Part shown: positions 20,807 through 31,644 of the stretch, piece by piece
Position numbering within the stretch: position 1 is the first letter of the stretch
Layout of the letters: each line of letters begins with the position of its first letter
Origin: Favolaschia claudopus
Taxonomy: Eukaryota; Basidiomycota; Agaricomycetes; Agaricales; Mycenaceae
DNA length: 64,000 nt
Assembly (NCBI GenBank): GCA_037176885.1
Contig: JAWWNJ010000011.1
Coordinates: forward strand, 496,001-560,000
Direction: 5' to 3'
Notes under the pieces: generated by a model
What the model was told of the DNA's origin: nothing
What the model saw: the letters and a program-made list of their open reading frames with translations, nothing else
Databases searched by the model: none
Translations under genes and position numbers: made by a program

Positions 20807-23273
20807 TTTCGTGGTTGAGGGTGAGCGCGGTGTAGGATATACAGCGGGCTTCTCCTTTAGAGGGTATACGGAGTGGAAGAGACGAGGGGCGAAAACGAGC
20901 GTTGTTGTCAAAAACGATCAACCACTTGATGGCAAATCCGTCACATAATGTCACGTTTCATCTCTATCAAGTTATCACGCTCTCACGCATCTCTGCTCAT
21001 CCCGTCCACATCTTATCTTGCAGCTCCATTATCGTGTTCTACGACCTCAATATGCTGCTTGTACCCTCATTCCCAAGCTACAGACGTCCTACCCATAGTA
21101 GTCTGCCTGCACAACACACAAGGCGTTGATAACAATGTACCGAAGAAGCCAAGTCCAAAAATACGTATTTGATCGCCTGACTAGCAACCACAAGTCCTTG
21201 GCTGCCTCTACGTACCGTTCGGGAGGTGAAAAGGCCTTGAAACACACCAGAACCCGAAGATGATTCAACCAAGACATCGATTCCAAGACTCCGCAGCAGA
21301 CGCCGGAAACAACTCGCCGCTCACGGCGTATGCCAGCTGCCGAATTCGAAAAGATGGGCATCGTTCACCGTTGTCAGTGACACATGTGCTTGGCGTGTGT
21401 CCATGCATGATGTCGACATTTTCTAAAATAGGCTTCTCTTCTGAACCGCTCGCTACAGTCGCTACCGTTGGTTTAAATTTACCACCAGCTGCTATTGGGT
21501 CGCTTTTGCAGAACTTCCGAGCACTCTGTCGCGAGCGGCTTAGGCCGCGTCGCCCAGCTTCCGCCATATTCGACCCGGATCTATAAACTGTTTAATGAAG
21601 GCCTTCATCTTGAGATTCTTCGCCTGGTCACCATTCAGCACCACAATGTCTACGATCGACGAAAAAAAACTGGGTTGTCTCGCTGTACACTTTCCTTCCT
21701 CAAAGCCCGTGCCATCCTCTCAACCGCTTCTCCGTTTCCTCGGGTACTCGAACTTCTGCGGGCTCCACAACCTCGAAGTTGTCGTCCACAACACCCTTAT
21801 GAGATTCACCGGCGAATGTCGACCGCGCACTGAGCTCTGGGCAAAATGTGATTGTGGTGGGCTATGCGTGGAGCTCTTCGTCCATGTAACCGCGGCTCAC
21901 AAGAAAACCCCTTGGACTAAAGCAACGAAATAAACGATCGCCCAGTTTTTGAACCCCATCGATATTTCTTCTACCATATCTCACTGCCTGGAGAGCTACC
22001 GTCCATCTTATTCTGATTCAGACAGCCAACTTGGCTTTGCGAGCGACAAACTGTCAGGCGTTCAGATACCGCTTACCAGAACTCTATCTCATCTTAAAGT
22101 ACTCTGGGTCGGAGAATTCACCACTCTGCTTACAGGAGCAGCGTCGACCGTCCTCGCCATACAACTGCTTTTGTGCTTCACCGCGGAGAAGAACATCATT
22201 CATGCGTCATTCTTCTCAACATCGCCAGACTCGGGTCAACCACTCAAAAAATCCGGCCGCCAACTCTTCCAGTACTCTTCCCCGGCAGAAAATATTCGAC
22301 TGTCTGTCTACTCTACAGTACCCAAGTTTGCGCTTGTTCAATTTCCATCCCATCCCCTCATGGCAAGCCTACCCTTTTCAAGCTCATCTATCTACTTAGA
22401 GATTTTTTGTCGCTTCAACGAACAAATTCGAGTGACTATGACGCGGGGAGCCTCAATTCTGACGACCGTAAGTATCACAAACTCTACTTGGTGACTGGGT
22501 AACTCGCCAGATATTACCGCCACAGCTTCTCTCTACGTTCAATCCTGTAAACTCTTCATGTTTCGCTGAAGCGGACTTGTCCACACGAGATTCACTCAGT
22601 TGGTTGAATTTTATTTTTTGACTTTCAGTTTGCGCCGCAAGGTAAGTATTGGATATTGTGGCTTGATAGAACGCTCGGTTTATCAGCAGCACACACGTTC
22701 AGGCGGCAGTGATACCGAGGAGCTACAAGGTATGTCTTCTTATTGACTATCGCTGCTAGTGTACCGACTTGAACAACTGCAAGCTCAATTGTTCGACAGC
22801 GCAACAAAAAAAAATGGGGCTCAGACGCAACAATTGCTCAAAGTGAATACTATCTCGAACTGCGGCATACTCCGCAAGTCTCCTGGTTCAATGGTTGGAC
22901 CTTGGTTGAAACGCTTCAAACTGCGATTGATCTTTTGATGATGGCTTGACGGGATCTCGGCACCGAATGATTCCAACCACTTTTGCCTTTCGCTTCCACG
23001 CACCTCGATTAGAATGCTGCCATTGAGCCACGTATGTATCAATGGATTCTACCCACTAAATCCAGCCAGCCACCACGTCTTGATGGCCGCAGCAGATCGC
23101 AGCGCGCTGCGTTCGTTCAATTGATTTGCACATCACTGAAGCCGTCCGTGATACGTGTTCCGCAGCACAACATATAAACAATTGACTCCTCCTCCTTGTG
23201 TTCACTTCCATCTTCATACTCACTCTTCACACTCTGAGATCTCCCATCCAAACAGGTTCTCTATCTCTTGAAC
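20807..23273. other. Intergenic, possible decayed coding sequence
   Basis: 2.5 kb. Plus-strand frames at about 21595-21933 and 21949-22494 are open for 112-181 codons and have a protein-like Leu/Ser composition. They switch frame repeatedly without good splice sites, and I recognise no domain. A remnant of an F-box/LRR-type gene is conceivable but not shown. The last 300 bases are promoter for the gene at 23274. Confidence 0.4.
23173..23178 (+). promoter_or_regulatory. TATA box upstream of membrane protein gene
   Basis: TATAAA about 100 bases before the ATG at 23274, followed by a pyrimidine-rich leader (CTCCTCCTTG, CTTCCATC) typical of fungal promoters. Confidence 0.35.
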
Positions 23274-24462
23274 ATGGATTTCGGCGGCTACGTTGAGAGG
23301 TAAACGGACCCCCTGACCCCGCCAAAGAGGGAACGCTCATATTTCCTAGATTGAATTCTGATTATGTGCGACCAGCAAGAGAGTTCCTGGAGCGATCGTA
23401 TGAGACGAATCCGACCGCTACTGTCAGCTTTTTTTTTGTGCTTCAGTATTGCTTTAGCGCTAATCATATTTCAGACGGTAGCCGCTATCTTCGCAGCCAC
23501 CAGTTTAGTTCCCGTGGTGTCCACAATGTGAGCAGATCGTATTTGCATCGATCCAATTATTTATGTTGACGCCCTTCTCCGTAGATCTCTGGCCGTTTTT
23601 GCCTCCTACCTTGCCGTCGTTGGGCTCTTCACGACTATTCTCGCGCTGGGTTAGTAATTCTCGCTTTGACTTTGCGGCCAAGTCGTGACTCTGCTTTCCG
23701 ATTGATCCAGTTCTTTCTTTACTCGTCGCTTTATCCGCCACGTTCCTTTTCTCTCTTGCCGCCGCTTTCCTGATCTCTCGTCGATCGCAACTCTCCCCAG
23801 ACTCCCCAAGAACCGGCGCAGCTGCCCAATCTAGCTTCGCTGAAGGCCGTCCCCGCATATTCTCGCGTGGTTTCTCGCTCCGCCGCCCATTCAACGCCCT
23901 CCGGCGCTCATTCCGCTCAAAGAAAGGCGCCAACTGGCCCTTGCTCCTCATCGTCTTCCTCCTCCTCCGCAACCCCCTCGCGCGCATCTTCCTCCCACGC
24001 GCCGTCCGCTACCACAAAGCCTACCCCCTCATCTTCGGCTCCGACCGCACCCCGCACCCGTTCAAGTGGACCATCCTGTGGTTCCTCTCTCCCGTTCTTG
24101 CCGTCGCCCACATCGTATTCAAGGTACTGAGCATAGGCTCGGTTGTTGGCCTCGAGGGTATCGTTCTCGCGGGTGTGATTTTCATGCTGGTATCTAAACG
24201 TGGAGGCGAGGCGAGGAAAGGAGTGGGTGCTGCGGTGGCTCCGTTCCTGCGCGATGCGCTGCGGGGCTTGGAGGAATTGTTCGCCGAATCTCACAGTACG
24301 GAGTCGACCTCCGGTACGCCGAGTTCCGGACCTGCAGCCGCAGAAACGACTGGAGTTCCTTCCGTAGTCTCCCCTGGCCAAGAGGCTGGTTCGACAGGTG
24401 TCTCTATGACTGATGCCGCTGCAGAATTGAGGGCCCGGAGCGTCCCTGGAGCGATGGCTTGA
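23274..24462 (+). CDS. Hypothetical multi-pass membrane protein
   Basis: Not assigned to a named family. Exons beginning at 23274 are joined through about four short introns (for example GTAAACG...CCTAG after the ninth codon, GTCAGC...TTTCAG near 23420-23472, GTGAGC...CGTAG near 23527-23585, GTTAGT...TCCAG near 23651-23709) to a protein of about 320 residues. The N-terminal half has three or four hydrophobic stretches (TVAAIFAATSLVPVV, LAVFASYLAVVGLFT, LSLLVALSATFLFSL). A basic Ser/Arg loop follows (SLRRPFNALRRSFRSKKG), then LLLIVFLLLRNPLARIF, a conserved-looking RAVRYHKAYPLIFGSDRT, and two more helices. The tail is Ser/Thr/Ala-rich and cytosolic-looking. There is no signal for a transporter or enzyme family. 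Confidence is high that it is a gene, low on function. Confidence 0.75.
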
Positions 24463-24984
24463 ATAACGGAGTAGTAGTCTCTTCAAGTTCAATCGCCACT
24501 TCGGTTTCTAAATAAATTCTTTGCCATACTTGTACACAACAGATTGTTCTAGCATTGCAGTGGTGATCACCAAAATAATTATTTACTTCTCTGTTGCCGC
24601 TCCAAGTCTGGAACAACCAAAAGTGGGAACGGTTCAACTTTGGCTTAACTACATGTTGAACTTTACGTATGGCGAATGTCCTTACTCATCATGTCGGCAT
24701 ATGCGATTATCTTTGAAGGCAGGTCTGACTAAGTACTACTGCCACGCTGATGCGTTGGTTTGAAGAGTGAAGCTACCTGTACTGGAGCAGCGATTACTAT
24801 CGTGAAATTAATTTTCTTCATACAGCCATGTACTCAGTCTGCTGCCCAAATTGAAACTTACTGAGTTAAAGCAGCTGAAGTATCGCCGGCCCAGTATCGG
24901 CGATCTAAAAAACCCGCTGTCAATCAGCGCCACCTCGCGTGGCCGAATATCACTCACCCTCGATCTTTCTGTTCCTCAACCGCC
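24463..24984. other. Intergenic
   Basis: 520 bases between two plus-strand genes. It should contain the 3' region of one and the promoter of the next. No repeat or additional gene seen. Confidence 0.5.
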
Positions 24985-27030
24985 ATGTCTCTGCAACCAG
25001 CCAGCACGAAATCGCAGACATGTCGGTCTTGCCACCAACGCAAAGTGGTGGGTTGGCAGCACGCCGCCTGCCTCTTAAAGTGACTTCACGTTGGTCGTAG
25101 CGATGCGATGGACTGAAACCTTGCGGCTCCTGTTCTCGCGCCCGAAAGACCCTGGTTTGCGAATACGAGCCGCCCTCCATGCGTGCAATAATGGAGCTTC
25201 CGAAAGGAGCCGCATGTCTTCGATGCCGGTGAATATTGCAATTCACTTCAAGTCAAGAAATGGAACTGAACCTTGAGATGGTAGGAAACGGAAACGGGTG
25301 ATTTTCAACAGCATACTCGCAGACGTTTGATAGCTCACAGCGCATACAGAAATGTGATGGGGGCCGACCTTGCATGACGTGCAAAGATACCACGTATGCG
25401 GATGAATGCCAATCTCGAGATCAATTCCTTCAACACGACCAGCAAAACGAAGCAAGAGTTCAGGAGCCAGCCATTGAAGGGACTGGCAACACGACTTCGG
25501 CGCCCGTAGAACTATCCGCGACTGTCCCTGCACCGGAAAATCCCAGCGGCCTTCTGGAGGCAATCACCAACCTCGTTGATGTTCATTGTTCCCTGCAAGG
25601 TCAGTTTTGTGTCTATCTTAAGTTCCACGAACTGTCATATTGATACAAAGTTCAGCGCCTGTTACTCCTCCAATTGATATTGCAGCGGAATTATCTGCTA
25701 TGTAAGTTTTTCTGTCTCCCTTCCCGCTCAACAATAACAGACATCAGGAGAAGCATATTCCTCGACCGCTGTTGTTTCTTCGGTCTCAACATAAACACCG
25801 AAAAGCGAGAAGCCATCGCCTCCGGAGACTCTTCAGGCTCACTCGTCCACCCGATACTTATCTCACTAGCCCAACTTCTTGGATACGCCCTCGCAAGCCA
25901 AGACAGTTCGCAACAATGTGAATACCTTCAGCGCGAAGCACGGGAACGCACGCGCGTCCTCGCACTACTCGATGCCCAGGAAAACTTACCCGCCGACTCT
26001 AGAATCGATCCCCTGACGCTCGTTCAAGTTTACAACCTGCTCGCAATGTACTTCGCGGAGCGCTCAAACGAGCGTGCATTCACGGAATATACCGGCAACG
26101 CCTGCAATGTCGCTCTGCGGCATGGGGCGGTATTGGGATTAGACGAGATGTCCGATCTGCCGACGCTCTCTGCAGTACTTCCTCAAGACAGCCTCGCGGA
26201 GGGACGTTCTGCATTGGCACAGCTAGTCTATCTACAGCTTGCAGGCAAAATTGTCATGAAACAACCGCTTCAACTGCCCACGGCCATTTTCGCAAAATTT
26301 CGACAGATTGCGGTAAGGCTTTATCTGTTTTTGGCTTCAGTGTCTTTTCGTTAAGGGATCCGCTTCAGATCGGGAATCCTAGACAAATCGAGCTAAATTT
26401 CGTACGCGCTAGAAGCGTGTTGGTCTTCGGAGAGACCCAGGAACTTGTTGATGAGTGGAAAACGGCGATACAGCAGGGTATTTGCTGAGTGCCCTACACA
26501 ATGAAGCCACTAAAAAGTTTCTAGATAACGTGGTGACAAGCGGATGGGGTGAACGATGGATACAGTTCACGAAATGCGTTCAACTGCAACTGGAGTCCTT
26601 GATGGCAGCCATGTCGGATCGCGTCGGCGTCCACAAGGTTCAGAATTTGTTATTGCGGAGCAGCACGATCGTTGTTCTCGCCTCCCTCGCTCAACTGTTC
26701 GCCGTATTTGCGCCCTTCAATGCTGAGGCACGGCAAAAGCACGCCGGAATCATACAGGTCATTGCGGAGACCTCGCGCACATTCACTCCAGACGACCACA
26801 AGTATTTTGACTGTACATTGGAGGTCCGTGTGGTCGCGTTGAAGTTTCTCCGCTGACCTTACATGCCAACTTTATAGGTTTGCTGGGAAATCGGGGCTCG
26901 CGAAATTCCGGAACCTGAGACTGAGACTCCGCATTGGCAAATCTGTTTTGCGGAAGTGGTAATGCGAGGAGATCTGGAGCCAGCTCAACTATTACACGAA
27001 CCTACCGTCTCATCTTCGCTGTTACACTGA
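24985..27030 (+). CDS. Transcription factor with two tandem Zn2Cys6 clusters
   Basis: Putative nuclear regulator. Exon 1 (24985-25047) and exon 2 (25101-25228) form a first cluster, CRSCHQRKVRC then CGSC and a final C in LVCEY: C-x2-C-x6-C-x5-C-x2-C-x8-C. Exon 2 ends with CLRC. A 13-base microexon (25285-25297, encoding the middle of RKRKR) joins it to exon 4 (from 25350), completing a second cluster CLRCRKRKRKC, then CMTC and a final C in ADEC, with the same spacing. About 27 residues separate the clusters. The rest, about 400 residues, is mostly helical with LVQVYNLLAMYF, ACNVALRHGAVLGLDE and LVYLQLAGKIVM, a layout like the regulatory middle domain of fungal Zn2Cys6 factors. Introns at about 25600-25656, 25702-25748, 26313-26369, 26479-26525 and 26824-26878 keep one frame to TGA 27028-27030. 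Reading straight through near 26479 instead would hit a stop, so that 47-base intron is required. Confidence 0.85.
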
Positions 27031-27641
27031 TTTGTGATCTTCGGGGGATAGTAATCGTAGACGATATCATACATGGCCTGTAAGGACGAGATTACACTCA
27101 TAGCTGAGATCGTTGCTGTCGCCTCCGATGAGCATCGAAAACGTTCACACTCATCAGGACTACTCAACTCAGTTCGGTTCCCTGATATCCTGATTCAAAA
27201 TGAGGGCCGATTAAACAATCTTAATTTCTTCTGATTCTATCTGACACGTTGGGTGCTCCACGAGTCTGCTAGCTCACGCAAAGCATCGGAACTAAGTCGT
27301 CCGAAGATGAATATTAATCCGCAAGCGTCAAACGGTATACGGGACTCTTTCTTAGTGCGTGTCCTTTGCCGATATATCGTAGACGATGAGATCCCAAGGA
27401 ATCCCAAAGCAGGAAATTCTCCCGTTCTACCACTATGTACAACCTGTTCCAAGATTTGTCTGCTACGTAGCCTCGACGCGTAAAATCGAAAAAAAAAAAA
27501 TCCAATAGAGAGTACACCTGATATACAATACAATAGATGAAATACACACGCGCATAACCGTCCTACCCCGTCCTCCACGATGCGTTTACTTTTACTCACC
27601 ACACTCTCCTCAACGCCAAAAAAAAAGGACCAATCCTGAAA
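27031..27641. other. Intergenic between convergent genes
   Basis: 610 bases between two 3' ends. Poly-A runs (about 27487-27498 and 27617-27626) are present. No gene or structured repeat recognised. Confidence 0.5.
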
Positions 27642-29581
27642 CTAAAACACAACCTCCTGATTCCTTCTCTGAATCCCAACATCGCACCGTAGCGGCTTGC
27701 GCAAAAAGCCCTCCCGCGTCTCGAGCTGTATTCCGATCCAGGTCAGCACCCGTCGTAACGAGGAAAGAAGAAAAAAACTCACATCCTCATTCGGATTCTC
27801 CAACACAAAATGATACCTCCTCAATATCGACGCTACGATAATCTGCAGCTCCAGCGACGCGAGGTTGCGTCCTACACATGCTCTGATCGCGGTTGTATAT
27901 CAGCCGCGACGTCTCAAAAAAAGGACAAGAAGAACACAAAGCACACCTCGGGCCAACGGAAAACGGATTAAACGTCCTCGCCATCGCATCCTTCCTCTGC
28001 TCCTCGAACCACCTCTCCGGTCGGAACGCCTCGACATCCGCGCCCCACACGTCCGGGTCGCGGTGGATGGTGTAGCTCGGGACGGAGAGGACGGTGCCGG
28101 CGGGGAAGGCGTGCTCGCCTATCGTCAGGCCGCCTATGGAGAGTGAGGAGAGTCAGCTGGTGTCAGGAGTACACATAGAGTATACTACCTTCCGGAACGA
28201 CTCTCGGTAGACCCAAAGCGCTTGTCGAGTGGATCCGCAAGGCCTCGTTGATGCATGCGTCGAGGTATGGTAGGCGTTTGACCTAAATGAGGATGAGTAA
28301 TTTGAAGGCCTGGACAAAACAACTCGCACCTGCTCCGCATTCGCCACCAACTCATCCTCCAGACCCAGCTGCTCGTCCAACTCCTTGTGCAGCTTCGCCT
28401 GCTTTTCAGGGTTTTTCGCAAGGTGATAGATAATCGCACACGTCGAGCTACGAAGCATCAGTCAGGAAACAATCACCCCAAAACAAACACACTCACTTGG
28501 ACGTCGTATCCGACCCCGCGATCAATAACGTCAACGCCTCCGCCGTCAACTCAGGTCTCCCCATCGGATTCCCATTATCATCCTGCCCCGCCTGCAACTT
28601 GCTCAACAAATCCACCCGATCCGTCGGCTGCCCCAACCGCTTACTGACCGCCACGATCGCAATCCCCGCGAGATACTGCACGTCTTGCAGCCCGCGCGCG
28701 TACCATGGGAAGAAGCGCTTCATGATGGGGCGGATGAACGCGGGGAGGACGCCCATGGACATGGAGTATTCGCCGCGGCCGTTGAGGACGGCGACGGCGG
28801 GGATGTATTTGATTTCGTCTTTCGAAGAGAGGGAGGAGGGGGAGGAGGGGTCGGTAATTGGGACGGGGGCGCGGTCTCGGCCAGCTTCAATCATGCCGAA
28901 GGGGGCACCGAAGGCGAGGTCACCAATGATGTCGAAAGCGAGGTAGTTTGTCCCTGGAGAATAGTGGCGTGTGAGTGTGGTGAAGACGGAGATGAAGAGA
29001 ATTGACGTACAAGGCAAACAATCAAGCCAGAGCCTCCCCGCGCGCCCCACCCACCCACCATCCCCATCGTCCCCTCTCCCGCCCTTGACCGCACCCGCGT
29101 ACAGACGGTCCCACTGCCCCAACAGCATGCTGACGTATAACCGAATGTGCGGCTCGAACTCGATGACGCTCTTTTGAGAGAAGATGTGGGAGACAATTTT
29201 ACGTTTGCGGGCGTGTTGCTTGCGGTCGCGGGTGTTGAACAGCCCGCGTTCGATGGAGACGAAGGCGTCGTAGAAGGTGGATTTGAGGGAGCCGTTGCCG
29301 TGGGCGTAGACGACGGCGAGGGCTTCGGGGTCGGCGACGGAAACTTCGGAGGGGGAGATGCGCATGAAAGGGCCGTACTTGAGATGCATTTCGTGTATTA
29401 CCTCTGAGCGGTGTCCTTGCTGGGAGATGTAGCCCAGCCACGCGTCAGAGAACTTCGCTAGCCACGGCCCAGGATACTTGCGAATGCCATAGGGATCGAC
29501 GAGGTATATGGCGAGGTGGATGAAGACGACAGCGGCGGGGAGCCCTACCAGAGCAGCGAGGAGGAAATTGAGGTAAGACAT
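27642..29581 (-). CDS. Cytochrome P450, benzoate 4-monooxygenase (CYP53)-like
   Basis: Heme monooxygenase anchored in the ER. The start at 29581 gives an N-terminal membrane anchor ([21 protein letters not shown]) and then the proline-rich hinge [12 protein letters not shown]. An in-frame upstream ATG at 29647 would put 22 polar residues before the anchor and is less likely. Later landmarks are [17 protein letters not shown] C-helix basic residues, the I-helix AGSDTTS followed across an intron by the Ser/Thr-Cys segment, ExxR as EALR, the FRPERW segment, and the heme loop [17 protein letters not shown] completed across an intron, with Cys as the ligand. About seven introns are used. Overall similarity of the N-terminal half ([29 protein letters not shown]) points to the CYP53-like clade, whose characterised members para-hydroxylate benzoate. 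The actual substrate here is inferred only from that resemblance. Confidence 0.9.
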
Positions 29582-29612
29582 TGTGGGGGAGCGGGAGCTA
29601 AACGCGCATGCG

Positions 29613-29619
29613 TTATATA
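29613..29619 (-). promoter_or_regulatory. TATA box of the CYP53-like gene
   Basis: TATATAA on the minus strand, about 32 bases before the chosen ATG. The short distance suggests a very short leader. It also argues against the upstream in-frame ATG at 29647, which would lie before the box. Confidence 0.5.
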
Positions 29620-30944
29620 GTTCAAGATCCGACACGCGTTGGGGCACATATTGGAATTAGGAGCGATGCGTCACAATATGTCACCCGCGTTGCCTGCAAT
29701 GGATAGCGCAGAAATGGTTGTCGAATCACAGGACCCCAACCGAACCGCTTGCGACGGCAGCGGATCTCAGCGTGAACGGTGCGTCCCTTTTTCGCGGGCA
29801 GCGCGCTCATGGTTGACCCAAGGTTATCCGAGGCGGCATCGCGTACACGTCCAGCCCACTGAGCCCAGGAACACGGACGTTTGAGACACAGTTAAGTATA
29901 GACTCGAGAGTCAGACAGCAGCCAGACGAGGTAAAAATCGAAGGTCGGTGATTGCCGGTCAATGAGCTCATGCCAAGCTATATAAGATTCGAGTTGTCCT
30001 GTTGTCGAATAGCCGACTCCGCATTATGCACCAGAAGTCGAGGTACCTGCTGGTACCTGGCGGCTGGATAAGACTCAGTGGGAGCGCTTGTACGGTAGGA
30101 GGACCCACGAATCGGGGTGGATACCTGGTTGAGTCACTTGCCGAGTCGCCTTCGTCGACAACTGCAGACGGAGTACGACGGGGGAAGAGCTTCCAGTGGA
30201 AATTGCTGTACGTGCTGCAGCTCTGGGCGCGAGAGAGAGGAGCGGCAGAAAAGGGAGCGGGGCATCCGCCGTGGGCGGCTACCAACTCTACCCAAGCGCT
30301 AAAGAAAAGCGGACGCGAAGGGTTCCCAAAAGAAAGGCGCGGGAGCTGGCGGTGGCTGACGCGAACGAGGAGCGGGGAAAGAAAAGATGCGAAGACGGTA
30401 GTCCCTGACACGCCCGAAAAGAGCCTGAAAAAAATATTTTCACGACGCGACGGGGGGTAATGATGCGTGCCTCAAGGCGGCTAGGCGATATCTGCCGCAC
30501 ATCGCCTACTGTATGAAGAAGAGGCGGAGGGGAAAGAAAATGCGAGAAGGGGAAACGGGGTCAAGACCCGCTTTTAAGCGCGGCGTCCCACCAAAGCACC
30601 TGCTGGGTGATGTTGCTAACAGTTTCAGTAGCGTCGCTGCCGCATAAGACAGTGTGGGTCCGGCTGGAGCACGTCCCGCGCGCGCACCCTGCTCCATCAA
30701 CTCGCAAGTGCGCGTCGCATGAGCTCAAACTAGGTAAACGTCCCGTACGACCATCCAAGACCATCTCCCGCGCAAAAACGTGGAGGAAAAGGGTACTTCG
30801 GATATCGATGGGAAGCTAAAGGCGACAGAAGTAAGGCGGATGCCAAAGATAAATGCTCTTCGAAGACGGGGAGGATAGGAACGCTTGGAATCAAGAAAAA
30901 AAAAACGCGCGAGATGGTGGTGGTGGTCAACGTGAACGTGTAGA

Positions 30945-30968
30945 GTGACGTGTCACGTGTTGCGTCAC
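30945..30968. promoter_or_regulatory. Composite TGACGT / CACGTG element
   Basis: GTGACGTGTCACGTG is followed closely by TTGCGTCAC. It combines a CRE-like TGACGT, an E-box CACGTG and a second half-site GCGTCAC in inverted orientation. Such words are bound by bZIP and bHLH factors in fungi. It lies about 700 bases upstream of the membrane-protein gene and 1.36 kb upstream of the P450. Function is inferred. Confidence 0.3.
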
Positions 30969-31644
30969 GCCAGATCAATGACGGAACGGCCCGGGTGAGA
31001 GAGCCGGAACAGGACGGAACCTGACTCAACCAACTCTTTTCTTACTCTTTCCCGCCATCTTTTGTTTACCGACCGACATTCAACATCCAAGCTCGCGGAC
31101 CGCCTCTGTGCATGTCTTCGTTGTGTCTCGGGCATCCCTCACAGACCTTGAACGAGTCGAGGCAATTGGCAACTCATAGTTTCAAGTTAGCACGTCTCAC
31201 CGTCTCCATCAGAGCTTGAGAGCGGGACGCGCCGCGCGGCCAGCGGACGCGCGGGTTCGTAACAGGGTTTCTGTTGAGCGCTGAGCGGCCAACCTCGGCT
31301 CAAGGCTGTAATATCTTGAAGTTTACGTCCGCCCGAAATCCATCAGACCTGCCTCGCCAGGCCTGGTAAGCTTACACCGTGGCGGCACACCTTTGACGTC
31401 GTACGCTTTATGCTTTATTAAGTACTGCGCGGCGGTTGCGCGACAGCAACTCTTGATCGCGACTTGAACGAACTTCCCATCAATTTACCCGCGTCAAAGC
31501 ACTGTCTCTTCCGATGTTGGGTTCGAATCATCACCTTGACGAAAGGCGCCTGCCAAGTTTGGGTCACTGCAGTCATCCACACTTATCTATCGCTGATGCC
31601 CATCTTACAGCTTTTCCCATAGCACGGCCAACGCGGCAGCAGGA

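Larger units (their letters stand above)
29582..31644. other. Divergent intergenic / promoter region
   Basis: About 2 kb between the divergently transcribed P450 and the membrane-protein gene. Overlapping frames of 60-152 codons near 29968-30460 exist on both strands without recognisable motifs. It contains the P450 TATA box and a composite TGACGT/CACGTG site. It probably serves two promoters. Confidence 0.5.

Noticed and set aside
23424..23440. Run of T after codons for NPTATV, reading as SFFFV
   Set aside because: It is the pyrimidine tract region of an intron (GTCAGC...TTTCAG); splicing gives a better protein.
29968..30460. 147- and 152-codon frames on opposite strands in the P450 promoter region
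   Set aside because: Mutually antisense, low-complexity Arg/Ser composition, no motif; likely promoter DNA.
31512..31545. GGTTCGAATC, resembling a tRNA T-loop
   Set aside because: The flanking bases do not form a 5-pair T stem and no anticodon or acceptor stem can be placed around it.
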